DNA of 64,000 bases from Gammaproteobacteria bacterium (GCA_022340305.1 JAJDOF010000099.1:1-64000), one strand, 5' to 3'; shown: positions 26,258 to 35,681, counted from the first letter of the stretch. Made by a program: numbers and translations. The notes: generated by a model from the sequence alone, not told the origin.

Positions 26258-26931
26258 AGTTCACCGCCCAGTTCCAGGAAGCGCGCACGCTCGATTGCGC
26301 TAAAACGAATTCGATCACCCACCTTGACCGGCATGCTGGGATCGCTTGCCGGATCGAACATACGGGTCGGGCACAGGCCGATCAGGTTCCAGCCACCGGG
26401 AGAGACTGCCGGGTAAACGGCGGTCTGCCGATCGGCGATCGCCACTGCGCCACGCGGCACCTTTTGTCGCGGAGTCGCCAGGCGTGGCGCGGAAATACGC
26501 TCATCGACTTCACCGAGGTAGGCGAAGCCGGGTGCGAAGCCGATCGCGTAGACGCGGTATTCCTGTTGCTGGTGAATGTCGATCACTGCTTCGACACTGA
26601 GATTGCCGCGTTCGGCTATCACCTCCAGGTCGGGGCCGGATTCGAGGCTGTAATAAACCGGAAGCGTCACCAGGTCGCCCGCGCCGCCGTCGACACTGTC
26701 GAGCTCAGCCAGTGCGACGCGCAGGCGTTGACGCATCGCGAAAGGATCGCTGCGATCCAGATCGAAGATCACCAGTAACGAAGCGTAGGAGGGCACGAGG
26801 TCGACGATACAATCGGCCATATTGGTGAGGATATTATCGACAGCCGCCTGGATTTTCGCAGATACTGCGGCGCTGGTTTGATCGGCAAAATAGACGATAA
26901 ACGCATTCTGCCCGGCAATTTCGATTTTCAT
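26254..26931 (-). CDS. pxpB: 5-oxoprolinase subunit B
   Basis: A 225-residue KipI/allophanate-hydrolase-subunit-1-like protein. The conserved block VYAIGFAPGFAYLGEVDERISAPRLATPRQKVPRGAVAIADRQTAVYPAVSPGGWNLIG lies at about 130-190. It is fused neither to PxpC nor to PxpA, the usual bacterial three-gene arrangement. Four-base overlaps with pxpA upstream and pxpC downstream show cotranscription. It contributes to ATP-dependent ring opening of 5-oxoproline. Confidence 0.93.
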   Translation of the reverse strand: MKIEIAGQNAFIVYFADQTSAAVSAKIQAAVDNILTNMADCIVDLVPSYASLLVIFDLDRSDPFAMRQRLRVALAELDSVDGGAGDLVTLPVYYSLESGPDLEVIAERGNLSVEAVIDIHQQQEYRVYAIGFAPGFAYLGEVDERISAPRLATPRQKVPRGAVAIADRQTAVYPAVSPGGWNLIGLCPTRMFDPASDPSMPVKVGDRIRFSAIERARFLELGGEL

Positions 26932-27671
26932 CGTATCGCAGAGGCGTGAATGATCTGGCGAATTTCCTTGATCGCCGCGACGCCCGCGTCGTTGTCACCG
27001 TGTACGCACAGGGTATCGGGTTGCAGGTCGAGGGTATGACCGCTTACCGAGGTGACCGTGCCTTCGCGGCAGATCTGTTCGACCTGGGCGAGCATTTTGT
27101 CGCGGCTGTGCACGGCGCCCTCTTTGGCACGAGATAACAGTTTACCATCGTCGTCGTAGCAGCGATCGGCGAAGGCTTCAAACCAGAGTTCGATACCCAG
27201 GGCCGCGGCTTCGCTGCGGTGCTGGTCGGCTTGTGGCGTTGCCTGCAGCATCAGGCGAATCGGCCGGTAATAGCTGGCGACAGCCCGCATGATCGGGGAC
27301 CGCACTTCAGCACGCGCCATCATGTCGTTATACAGTGCTCCATGCGGTTTAACGTAGGCCAGGTCGAGGCCCTGGATGCGCGCCATGCCGTCGATGGCTG
27401 CAACCTGGTAATGCACGAAGGCTGAAATTTCATCGGCGGAGCAGTTCATCGAACGTCTGCCGAAACCGACCAGGTCAGGGTAGGCCGGGTGAGCGCCGAC
27501 CATGACGCCATGCTGTTTTGCCAGCGCCAGGGTGTTCTGCATCACCAGTGGATCGCCACCGTGGAATCCACAGGCGATGTTGGCCTGATCGACGTGCGCC
27601 ATGACCTGGTCGTCGCGCCCCATTTTCCATGAACCGTAACTTTCGCCAAGATCACAATTGAGCATCAACAT
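26928..27671 (-). CDS. pxpA: 5-oxoprolinase subunit A (LamB/YcsF family)
   Basis: A 247-residue LamB/YcsF protein beginning LNCDLGESYGSW, followed by ANIACGFHGGDPLVM and VGAHPAYPDLVGFGRRSM, all family hallmarks with likely catalytic Asp and His residues. VKPHGALYNDM lies in the middle and LCVHGDN near the end. It forms 5-oxoprolinase with PxpB and PxpC. It starts 12 bases after the DUF1445 stop codon and overlaps pxpB by four bases. Confidence 0.94.
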   Translation of the reverse strand: MLMLNCDLGESYGSWKMGRDDQVMAHVDQANIACGFHGGDPLVMQNTLALAKQHGVMVGAHPAYPDLVGFGRRSMNCSADEISAFVHYQVAAIDGMARIQGLDLAYVKPHGALYNDMMARAEVRSPIMRAVASYYRPIRLMLQATPQADQHRSEAAALGIELWFEAFADRCYDDDGKLLSRAKEGAVHSRDKMLAQVEQICREGTVTSVSGHTLDLQPDTLCVHGDNDAGVAAIKEIRQIIHASAIR

Positions 27672-27683
27672 GGTTAGTTCCGC

Positions 27684-28472
27684 CTACATCACGGCAAGGT
27701 GGCTGTTGGGTAAATCCGTAACCAGCATGCAGCCGGGTGAATGGGTTATGCAAAACGGGGGTCGCGCCTGTTCGACGGCAACCTGCGGGGTTACACCACA
27801 GGCCCAGAACAGAGGCACTTCTCCAGGCTGAATGGTCACCGCGTCGCCGAAGTCGGGATGGTCGATGTCGTTTACCCCGATCGCCTGCGGGTCACCGAAA
27901 TGTATCGGCGCACCGTGAACCGCCGGAAAACGGGTGCAGATCTGGATCGCGCGAATAGCATCCCTGGGATTCATCGGGCGCATGCTGACCACCATCTTGC
28001 CGGAGAAACGACCGGCGCTGGTGCAGTCGATGTTGGTGCGATACATGGGCACGTTGACGCCTTCACTGACATTACGCACTTCCAGGCCGTCGGCGATCAA
28101 TGCCTCCTCGAAGGAAAACGAACAGCCGAGCACGAAGGATACCAGGTCGTCGCGCCACAGATTGCTGACGTCGTTGACCTCATCGACCAGGTTGCCGTCT
28201 GCAAATACGCGGTAACTGGGTATGTCGCTGCGGATATCGAGGTCCTCCCCCAGCTTTGGAATGCGATAATCACCGGGACTCGAGGCCATTCCGATCAGCG
28301 GGCAGGGTCGTGGATTGGCCTGGCAGAATTGCAGAAACTCGTTGGCGTAGTCGGCCGGCAGTATGCACAGATTGCCCTGCACGAATCCCGGTGAATAGCC
28401 GGAGGTATTCGAGGTGAACTCGCCACTGCGGATCTTATGGCGTAGTTGGAGTGGTGTTATGTCGTGATTCAT
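27684..28472 (-). CDS. DUF1445 (UPF0317) protein, putative D-glutamate cyclase component
   Basis: A 262-residue DUF1445/UPF0317 protein (putative hydro-lyase, YcsI type). Recognisable stretches are [27 protein letters not shown] and [16 protein letters not shown], then [32 protein letters not shown] at the end. In B. subtilis ycsI lies with the pxpA/kipI/kipA genes, and in animals the same domain is the N-terminal part of D-glutamate cyclase. Here it heads the 5-oxoprolinase genes, with DUF4392 at the far end. It starts 31 bases after the acyl-CoA ligase stop. Whether it is catalytic alone is not shown. Confidence 0.88.
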   Translation of the reverse strand: MNHDITPLQLRHKIRSGEFTSNTSGYSPGFVQGNLCILPADYANEFLQFCQANPRPCPLIGMASSPGDYRIPKLGEDLDIRSDIPSYRVFADGNLVDEVNDVSNLWRDDLVSFVLGCSFSFEEALIADGLEVRNVSEGVNVPMYRTNIDCTSAGRFSGKMVVSMRPMNPRDAIRAIQICTRFPAVHGAPIHFGDPQAIGVNDIDHPDFGDAVTIQPGEVPLFWACGVTPQVAVEQARPPFCITHSPGCMLVTDLPNSHLAVM

Positions 28473-28503
28473 GGCTGCCTAAGATACGGTTGAAGACTGT
28501 TGT

Positions 28504-30135
28504 TTACAACTGTTTGGCGCGCTCACGCAGTACATTTTTCTGTATCTTGCCGGTCGCGGTCTTCGGCAGTTCGCCAAACACGACTTTTTTCGGCCGCTTG
28601 AAGCGCGCCATGTTGTCGGCACAAAAATCGATCAGCTGTTGCTCACTGGTTTTTGCGCCGGGTTTCAGCTCGACAAAAGCGCAGGGCACCTCGCCCCATT
28701 TGTCATCGGCAAGCGCGACCACGGCGGCGTCACCGACCGCCGGGTGACGGTAAAGTACGCCCTCGACCTCAACCGACGAGATATTCTCACCACCCGAGAT
28801 AATAACGTCCTTGGCGCGATCCTTGACCTGGATATAGCCGTCGGGGAATACCACGGCAATGTCACCACTCCTGAAGTAACCGCCTGCAAAAACCTCGGCG
28901 GTGGCTGCGGGATCTTTCAGGTAACCCTTCATCACGGTGTTGCCGCGAATCACGATTTCACCCATGGTTTCGGCATCCCAGGGTACCGGCCGGCCGGACT
29001 CGGGGTCGACGACGTCGACTGACTCGGTCATCGCGAAACGGACGCCCTGGCGCGCCTTCAATTCCGCCTGGCGTGCGATCGACTGTTGCTGCCAGTCGTC
29101 CTGGGGAGCGGAATGCAGGATATGACCATAGGTTTCGGTGAGTCCATAGACGTGCATCACTTCGAGATTGAATTGCGCCATGCTCTCCAGCACCCTGGCC
29201 GGTGGCGGAGCGCCAGCGGTCATTGCGTGCACGGTGTGCCTGAATTTTTTCTGCACTTCAGGCGGCGCCAGCGCAAGCATGTTCAATACTATCGGGGCAC
29301 CACCGAAATGAGTGACCTCGTGTTCCTCGACCAGGTCGAAGAACAGCTTTGGCGCGAAGGCACGAATACAGACCACGGTGGCGGCGAGTGCGGTCATGGT
29401 CCAGGCATGGCCCCAGCCATTGCAATGAAACATCGGCACGGTATACAGGTAACGAGGGTGTGGCGGTAACGCCCAGGAAACCACGGTGCCCATGGTCATC
29501 AGGTAGGAGCCACGGTGGTGATAGACCACGCCCTTCGGTCGGCCAGTGGTACCCGAGGTGTAGTTCAGCGTTAATGCCTGCCATTCGCTTTCAGGTGGGC
29601 GCCAGGCGAAAGTGTCATCGCCGCGATCAACCAGGTCTTCGTAAAAGCTGAACTCGATGTCGCTCGGTAATGGCGGCTTTTCGATCGCATCTACATCGTC
29701 GATGATGACAATTTCCGGTTGCCTGCTGCAGGATTTGAGGGCGTCCTCGAGCACTGGCCAGAGTTGCCGATCGCAGATGAACATACGCGATTCCGCATGA
29801 TCGATGATATAGGCCACGGTGTCGGCGTCGAGGCGGGTATTGATCGTGTTCAGCACGGCGCCCGCCATCGGGATCGAAAAGTGACTTTCGAACATTTCCG
29901 GGGTGTTGAAGGCGAACACCGAAACCGTATCGTTTTTGCCGATGCCGCGCGCAGCGAGACTGGAGGCGATGCGGTTACAGCGACTGCGCACTTGCGCCCA
30001 GTTATAGCGGCGCTGGTTGTATATCAGCGCTTCGCGTTGCGGATAGATGTCTGCGCTACGCTGCAGAAAGGACAGGGGTGTCAGCGCGACAAAATTGGCA
30101 TCGTTGGGTTCAAGCTGGTCATATTCTATCGTCAT
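28504..30135 (-). CDS. Acyl-CoA synthetase (AMP-binding), possible DmdB-like ligase
   Basis: A 543-residue ANL-superfamily ligase with all motifs: YTSGTTGRPKGVVYHH (near 192-207), YGLTET, GDIAV, KDRAKDVIISGGENISS and PKTATGKIQK at the end containing the catalytic lysine. It activates a carboxylic acid to its CoA thioester through an acyl-AMP. The length fits DmdB (methylmercaptopropionate-CoA ligase, about 540 residues) and short- to medium-chain ligases. DmdB is suggested by the DmdA-like and MetY genes upstream in the run, not by sequence alone. It begins 12 bases after the fadN-like stop. Confidence 0.85.
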   Translation of the reverse strand: MTIEYDQLEPNDANFVALTPLSFLQRSADIYPQREALIYNQRRYNWAQVRSRCNRIASSLAARGIGKNDTVSVFAFNTPEMFESHFSIPMAGAVLNTINTRLDADTVAYIIDHAESRMFICDRQLWPVLEDALKSCSRQPEIVIIDDVDAIEKPPLPSDIEFSFYEDLVDRGDDTFAWRPPESEWQALTLNYTSGTTGRPKGVVYHHRGSYLMTMGTVVSWALPPHPRYLYTVPMFHCNGWGHAWTMTALAATVVCIRAFAPKLFFDLVEEHEVTHFGGAPIVLNMLALAPPEVQKKFRHTVHAMTAGAPPPARVLESMAQFNLEVMHVYGLTETYGHILHSAPQDDWQQQSIARQAELKARQGVRFAMTESVDVVDPESGRPVPWDAETMGEIVIRGNTVMKGYLKDPAATAEVFAGGYFRSGDIAVVFPDGYIQVKDRAKDVIISGGENISSVEVEGVLYRHPAVGDAAVVALADDKWGEVPCAFVELKPGAKTSEQQLIDFCADNMARFKRPKKVVFGELPKTATGKIQKNVLRERAKQL

Positions 30136-30147
30136 ATTGCACCTGTA

Positions 30148-32451
30148 CTAGTTACGAACGGGAGATCCCGCGTCGAGCATGCTGTTGATGCGATCGCGCG
30201 TGGCGCTGCCAGATACCAGGCTCAGGAATGAACGCCGCTCGGCATCATAGAAATCCTGCTCGCATAAAATAGTGCCGGGCTCGATGTCTCCACCGGTCAC
30301 GATTCGCGCCATTTCGGTGCCGACCTTGACGTCATGTGGCATGAACAGGCCCTTGTCGCGAGATTGTTCGAGCCATTTGACCATTTCCTGGAAAACAGGT
30401 CTACCGGGCATGGCCAGCTCCGGGCGTTCAAAGGCTAGCTGGCCGGCAGGGTCATCGATCGCCTTGATGGCTTCGCCGAGTATGCGATCGCGATTGATGA
30501 CAAAACGATCGTTGCTGCGCAGCATGGCCTGTTGCAACGCGATGACGGGTGAGGTTGCTGTCCTGCCGTAGCCGAGATTCATAAATGCTTTCCAGCAGGC
30601 TTTGGATATGTCCTCGCCGCATTGCAGGAGATCGATCCAGCGGTACAGGGTTTCCTTGCATCCGCCACCACCGGGGACCACGCCAACCAGGGACTCCACC
30701 AGCCCGGTTACCGAATTGGCATGGCAGATGACCTGTTTGGCATGCAGGACGACTTCGAAGCCGCCGCCGATGGACATGCCGACCGGGGCCGCGACCACGG
30801 GGAATGTCGCCGTCTGCATTCGATGCACGGTGTTCTGGAAATCAGCCAGAAAGCGATCCAGACCGTCCATGTCCTCGCGCCGAAAGAATTCGCGCACCTT
30901 CTGCAGATTGACGCCACAGGAAAAGTGCTGCGCATCGTTATGCACGATCAGGCCGCGCATAGCACCCGTCTCAACCTGGGTCAGGGCGTCGTCGAGGATC
31001 GCCATCGAATCGGCATCGAGGGCGTTCGCCTTGCTGTGAAACTCGACCAGCGCAATGCCGTCGAGATCGTACCAGCTCGCGACCGCGCAGTGATTGCGCG
31101 GTTGCAGGGTCTGTCGTTTTTCGCTAAAGCGGATTACGCCGGCGGGGCGTTCGATGGTCTGCCATTTACCGCCATGATGTCGTGCCTGCAGTTCACCGTC
31201 GGCTACGCGATAAAAACTCGAGCCCCTGGCCTCGGCAAGAAACGGCGGAACCGCCATCTGCTCGGCTTCGAGGCGCTCGATAAATCGATCGACGCCGATC
31301 TCGTCGATCAGTTCGAAGGGGCCCTGGATCCAGTTATAGCCCAGCTTCATCGCGTCATCGATGGCGACCGGATCGTCACCGACCTCGGGGATTAATGCCG
31401 CGGCATAACTCAGGCTGCGGGCCAGCACGCGCCAGGCGAAATCGCCATACAGGCTATCGTCATCGAGTAACTGGCTGACACCCTGCTGTTCGGCACGTTC
31501 GGCCAGCGGCAGGTTGAGGCGTGCTGCCGGACCGTATTCGGCGCTTTCGAGGTCGAGGACTTCGCGTCCCGCCGGGCTATCGCGATAGAATCCCTGGCCC
31601 TTTTTATTGCCCGTTTGCCCGTTGGCTATCATTTGCGTCATCAGCGGCAGCACCGCAGCCTCGGCGTGAAAGGGGTCGTCGGCTGGCAGGATATTGACCA
31701 GGCTCTGCACCACGTCTGACATCAGGTCGATGCCGATCAAGTCGTAGAGTCCGAATACACCGGTCTTGGGTATCCCCATCGGTCGGCCGAAAATGGCGTC
31801 GGCCTGCAGCGGGGTCAGTCCCAGTTCAAAGGCCGCCTGGAGCGCACACTGTATGGTGAACACGCCGACCCGGTTGCCGAGAAAACCCGGCGTATCGAGG
31901 CAGGGCACGACACCTTTACCCAGCTGTTGCTCACAGAAATCTGCCAGCAGGTCGATGACCGCGGGAGCGGTGTCTTCACCACGAACCAGTTCCAGCAGGC
32001 GCATGAAGCGCACCGGGTTAAAAAAATGAGTGATGGCGAAACGCTGACGAAATGCCAGCGGCATGTCTTCTACCAGCAGGCGGATGGGGATAGTCGAGGT
32101 GTTCGAGGTGATGATCGCCTGCGGCTGGCAGACGCTGTCGAGACGGCGGTAAAGATCCTTCTTGATCTCCAGGCGCTCGACCACGGCCTCAGCGACCCAG
32201 TCGCAATCCGCCAGCTGCGCAAAATCATCACGCGTGTTGCCGAGGTGGATAAACGCCTCGGCGTCCTTACTGATCAAGCCGGGTTGATCGGGATCGCGCA
32301 GGCGTTCGAGGCCGCGTTGCGCGAGCGCATTCGGGTTGCTGTCGCCGGGCAGGTCCAGCAACCAGACTTCGACACCGGCATTGGCGACTTGTCCGGCAAT
32401 GCCGGCGCCCATGGTGCCGGCACCGATGACGGCGACTTTGTTTATGCTCAT
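30148..32451 (-). CDS. 3-hydroxyacyl-CoA dehydrogenase / enoyl-CoA hydratase (FadN-like order)
   Basis: A 767-residue bifunctional beta-oxidation protein with the dehydrogenase first: the NAD motif GAGTMGAG is at 10-17, then SNTSTIPI and HFFNPV, and a 3HCDH C-terminal pair. A crotonase domain follows at about 460-720 with GMSIGGGFEVVL (oxyanion loop and first Glu) and GLVESLVGVVPGGGG (second Glu). This order matches FadN rather than FadB or FadJ. Hydration of an enoyl-CoA, possibly methylthioacryloyl-CoA as in DmdD, is an inference from its neighbours. An acyl-CoA dehydrogenase (DmdC) is absent from the window. Confidence 0.85.
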   Translation of the reverse strand: MSINKVAVIGAGTMGAGIAGQVANAGVEVWLLDLPGDSNPNALAQRGLERLRDPDQPGLISKDAEAFIHLGNTRDDFAQLADCDWVAEAVVERLEIKKDLYRRLDSVCQPQAIITSNTSTIPIRLLVEDMPLAFRQRFAITHFFNPVRFMRLLELVRGEDTAPAVIDLLADFCEQQLGKGVVPCLDTPGFLGNRVGVFTIQCALQAAFELGLTPLQADAIFGRPMGIPKTGVFGLYDLIGIDLMSDVVQSLVNILPADDPFHAEAAVLPLMTQMIANGQTGNKKGQGFYRDSPAGREVLDLESAEYGPAARLNLPLAERAEQQGVSQLLDDDSLYGDFAWRVLARSLSYAAALIPEVGDDPVAIDDAMKLGYNWIQGPFELIDEIGVDRFIERLEAEQMAVPPFLAEARGSSFYRVADGELQARHHGGKWQTIERPAGVIRFSEKRQTLQPRNHCAVASWYDLDGIALVEFHSKANALDADSMAILDDALTQVETGAMRGLIVHNDAQHFSCGVNLQKVREFFRREDMDGLDRFLADFQNTVHRMQTATFPVVAAPVGMSIGGGFEVVLHAKQVICHANSVTGLVESLVGVVPGGGGCKETLYRWIDLLQCGEDISKACWKAFMNLGYGRTATSPVIALQQAMLRSNDRFVINRDRILGEAIKAIDDPAGQLAFERPELAMPGRPVFQEMVKWLEQSRDKGLFMPHDVKVGTEMARIVTGGDIEPGTILCEQDFYDAERRSFLSLVSGSATRDRINSMLDAGSPVRN

Positions 32452-32460
32452 GGTTATCCT

Positions 32461-33258
32461 CTAGCGGCTGCTTTCAAGCGCGCCGATCAGTTCGCGCAGT
32501 ATCTGTAGGGTCTGTCGAGGCGCTTCGATCGGTAGCATATGTCCGTAGCGCTCGATGATAGTGACGCGCGCGCCGAGTTCCTCGGCAAATGCCATGCCTG
32601 CCTTGACGGGGGTGAGGCGGTCTTTGCGCGCTAGTATCAGTTGCGCTGGCACATCGATCGTTTTGGCGACCGCACTGCCATTCTGGTAGGCGCCGCAGGC
32701 AACCAGATCCGCGTACAACGGGTTGCGCGCCATGATCTGTCGGCCGATCGCGATCGGTTGCATGCCAGGTACCGCGCTGATGCCGTACTGGGCATCGGGG
32801 CCGAAACCCCAGAGCAACAGCATTTCGGCTGCAGCGCCCGCGCTACTTTTGGCGGCCTCGATCAACGCCGGATTAACGGGTATCGCACCGGCGGTGCCGA
32901 TGCCGGTAATCGACTTCAACAAATCCGGCGCCTGGTTGGCCAGCTCCAATACGTCGAGGAAACCCTGTGAATGTCCGACGGCGTGAACCTTGCCGGCCCC
33001 CGAGGCGCGAATAAATTCGGCGAGCCATGCGCCCATGTCCTCGATACTTTCCAGCGCATCGCCCTTCGACAGGCTGTGTCCGGGCAGATCCGGGGCGAGC
33101 ACCGAATAGCCGTGGTAGGCAAACCAGCGGGTTTGCAGCGCCCAACTGCGATGATCCAGTCCGCTGCCGTGGACGAACATGACCGTCGGCAGGCTGCTGT
33201 CAAATTCCTTACCGCCAGTCGCTGCATAGGTTTTACTGCCGCGTACTTCGAAATACAT
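32461..33258 (-). CDS. Alpha/beta hydrolase
   Basis: A 265-residue alpha/beta-hydrolase fold protein. MFVHGSGLDHRSW (about 27-39) is the oxyanion region, S97 in VGHSQGF is the nucleophile, and Asp in ARKDRLTP and His in YGHMLPIEAP complete the triad. It overlaps the metY stop by one base and precedes the fadN-like gene by nine bases. Possible roles are thioesterase or ester hydrolase in the same pathway. The substrate cannot be told from sequence. Confidence 0.88.
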   Translation of the reverse strand: MYFEVRGSKTYAATGGKEFDSSLPTVMFVHGSGLDHRSWALQTRWFAYHGYSVLAPDLPGHSLSKGDALESIEDMGAWLAEFIRASGAGKVHAVGHSQGFLDVLELANQAPDLLKSITGIGTAGAIPVNPALIEAAKSSAGAAAEMLLLWGFGPDAQYGISAVPGMQPIAIGRQIMARNPLYADLVACGAYQNGSAVAKTIDVPAQLILARKDRLTPVKAGMAFAEELGARVTIIERYGHMLPIEAPRQTLQILRELIGALESSR

Positions 33259-34565
33259 CAGGCGGCTCCCGCGACACGTTGTGCCGCCTTGAAGCCGCGC
33301 GCAAAGTCAGCCTTGATGTCGCTGATGTCTTCAATGCCGACCGATACGCGAATCATGTCCGGGCTGATACCGGCGGCCTGCATGTCTTCGACTGTCAGGC
33401 GCGAGTGCGTGGTGCTCGCGGGGTGCAGCACGAGGGTACGCGCATCGCCGACATTGGCCAGGTTCGATGCCAGTTCCAGTGAATCGATGAAGGCGGCACC
33501 ACCCTTGCGGCCGCCAATCACGCCAAAGCACAGCATCGACCCGGCGCCATCCGCAAATAGCGTTGCCGCCAACGCATGACTGGCGTTGGATTCCATGTCG
33601 GGGTAGTTGGTCCAGGTCACCGCATCCTGCTGTTGCAGCCAGCCGAGCAGGGTTTTCGCATTAGCGACGTGTTGCCTCATGCGCAGACTCAGGGTCTCGA
33701 TGCCCTGCAGGATCAGGAAGGCGTTGTGCGGACTCATCGCCGCGCCGACGTCACGCATCGACTCGGCACGCATTTTCATCGCCAGCGCCGACGGACCAAA
33801 TTCTTCCCAGAACCGGATGCCGTGAAACGGCGCATAGGGTTCGGTCAATTCCGGAAAACGTCCGCTCTGTTCCCAGTCGAAGCGACCACCGTCGACAACG
33901 GCTCCGCCAATGGCAACGCCATGACCGCCCATCCACTTGGTGACCGAGTGCACCACGATATCGGCACCGTGATCGATCGGCCGACACAGGCAGGGCGTAG
34001 CAAAGGTCGCGTCGACCACGACCGGAATCCCCGCTTCATGCGCGATGGCGCTGATGCCGGGGATGTCGGAAATTTCGAGCCCGGGGTTGCCAATGGATTC
34101 GCAAAATACCATCTTGGTGTTGGCTTTGATGGCGTCGCGCAGCGCCTCCTTATCGTTGACCGGCACAAAGCTGCAGTCGATGCCGAGGCGTTTGATGGTG
34201 TGCTTCAGCAGGGTGGCGGTGGAGCCATAAATCTGGGTCGCCGAGACGATGTGGTCGCCCGCGGAACACAGTGTAATGAAGACGGTGAACAGCGCGCTCA
34301 TGCCCGATGCGGTACATATCGCGCCACTACCACCTTCGAGCGCAGCGATGCGCTGTTCCAGCACCGCGACCGTGGGATTGGTAATGCGGCTGTAAATGTG
34401 ACCGCCCTGTTCGACATTGAACAGCGAGGAGCCCTCACTGACACTTTCGAACACGTAGGAAGTCGTCTGGTAAATCGGTACTGCACGCGATCCATGGTCG
34501 CTTTCCGGAACATAGCCGCTGTGCAGCGCCACGGTATCGGGTTTGAGATAGGATGATCGGCTCAT
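33258..34565 (-). CDS. O-acetylhomoserine sulfhydrylase-like enzyme (MetY family)
   Basis: A 435-residue Cys/Met-metabolism PLP enzyme. IYSRITNPTVAVLEQRIAALEGG is the N-terminal signature and K210 in HSVTKWMGGHG the PLP lysine. The length and the insertion around 225-255 (DWEQSGRFPELTEPYAPFHGIRFWEEFG) are typical of O-acetyl-L-homoserine aminocarboxypropyltransferases. Such enzymes use sulfide or methanethiol to make homocysteine or methionine. Position between dmdA and CoA-thioester genes suggests capture of methanethiol from methylthio compounds. It begins 15 bases after the dmdA-like stop. Confidence 0.92.
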   Translation of the reverse strand: MSRSSYLKPDTVALHSGYVPESDHGSRAVPIYQTTSYVFESVSEGSSLFNVEQGGHIYSRITNPTVAVLEQRIAALEGGSGAICTASGMSALFTVFITLCSAGDHIVSATQIYGSTATLLKHTIKRLGIDCSFVPVNDKEALRDAIKANTKMVFCESIGNPGLEISDIPGISAIAHEAGIPVVVDATFATPCLCRPIDHGADIVVHSVTKWMGGHGVAIGGAVVDGGRFDWEQSGRFPELTEPYAPFHGIRFWEEFGPSALAMKMRAESMRDVGAAMSPHNAFLILQGIETLSLRMRQHVANAKTLLGWLQQQDAVTWTNYPDMESNASHALAATLFADGAGSMLCFGVIGGRKGGAAFIDSLELASNLANVGDARTLVLHPASTTHSRLTVEDMQAAGISPDMIRVSVGIEDISDIKADFARGFKAAQRVAGAA

Positions 34566-34580
34566 GCAGGCCTCCCGGCG

Positions 34581-35681
34581 TTAACTGACGGCATCGAAGG
34601 TGAACGGCAGGTCGACGATGTTACCCAATTTACCGCCGACCGTGACGCTGTCGTTGCTGGCGAGGAAATCGCGCTTCATCATCACCAGGGTAAGAAACTT
34701 GAGATGACCGGGCGACCATACCTGCGAGCGCACGTCGCCGACCTGGACACCGTCCACCTCGATCTTGAAATCATTGAACTCGACGACCGCATCGAACACG
34801 ATCCCTACCAGTTGATGAACGTGCTTGCCGCGGATCGCGCGCAGCGCCTGTAGACTCATGCAATCGATGTCGGCATCGATGTCCATGTAATGGTCGAGCC
34901 CGCATTCGAACGGGTTGTGGGTGAAGTTCATGTCGTTGCCGTAGGACAGCAAGCCACTCTCGATACGCTCGATCAGGTTCGGGCCGCCGGCGCGTACGTT
35001 GAGATCGGCGCCCTGGTTAAACAGTTCGTCCCACAGCGGTAGCGCCAGCTGCAGATCGTTGAGATAGATTTCGAAGCCGCCCTGCTTACTGTAACCGGAA
35101 CGCATCACCATCATTGCGGTGCCGCGAAATTCGAGCATCTTCGAGCGAAAAAAACGAATGCTGCGAACCTCGTCGCCGAAAACCCGGCTCACCAGCTCTT
35201 CCGCCTTTGGCCCCTGTACCGCCAGCGGCCAGATATCGGCTTCGCGCACCTGCACATCGAGACCAAGCCCGTAGGCGATGCCGCGCGCCCACAGGCGAAC
35301 GTCGCTGTCGGCGATGGACACCCACCAGCGGTCGGTTGAGAACTTGATCAGAATCGGGTCGTTGATCAGCAGGCCGTACTCGTCGCACAGCGGCGCGTAC
35401 AGGCCCTGACCTATGACCGCCCGGGATATATCGCGCGGCGTCATCAGCTGGATCAGGCGTTCGCTGTCGGGCCCGGAAACCTCTATCTGACGCTCGCAGG
35501 AAACGTCCCAGACCTGTACGTCCTGGCACAGGTGCCAGTAATCGGCTTCATTGGTATTGAAGTAGGTGGGCAACAGCATGTGGTTGTACACGGTATAGCC
35601 TTTGACGCCAGCAGCTTCGACACGGGGGGTAAAAGGGGTTTTGCGCGTGCGCCGCGAAATGCTCAGGATTTTGTCAGCCAA
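34581..35681 (-). CDS. GcvT-family demethylase resembling DMSP demethylase DmdA
   Basis: A 366-residue stand-alone GcvT-fold protein. Its N-terminus (LSISRRTRKTPFTPRVEAAG followed by VKGYTVYNHMLLP) and the segments RQIEVSGPDSERLIQLMTPRD, NRWWVSIADSD-like (here DRWWVSIADSD), PLAVQGPKAEEL and MVMRSGYSKQGGFEIYL follow what I remember of DmdA from SAR11 and roseobacters, including length. DmdA demethylates DMSP to methylmercaptopropionate with tetrahydrofolate as acceptor. Close DmdA-like paralogues of unknown substrate exist, so the substrate needs a tree. It leads the 11-gene minus-strand run. A palindromic operator lies upstream. Confidence 0.75.
   Translation of the reverse strand: MADKILSISRRTRKTPFTPRVEAAGVKGYTVYNHMLLPTYFNTNEADYWHLCQDVQVWDVSCERQIEVSGPDSERLIQLMTPRDISRAVIGQGLYAPLCDEYGLLINDPILIKFSTDRWWVSIADSDVRLWARGIAYGLGLDVQVREADIWPLAVQGPKAEELVSRVFGDEVRSIRFFRSKMLEFRGTAMMVMRSGYSKQGGFEIYLNDLQLALPLWDELFNQGADLNVRAGGPNLIERIESGLLSYGNDMNFTHNPFECGLDHYMDIDADIDCMSLQALRAIRGKHVHQLVGIVFDAVVEFNDFKIEVDGVQVGDVRSQVWSPGHLKFLTLVMMKRDFLASNDSVTVGGKLGNIVDLPFTFDAVS

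Noticed and set aside
33576..34556. Open frame of 326 codons opposite metY
   Set aside because: Fully antisense to a gene with intact PLP motifs; composition is typical of a shadow frame.
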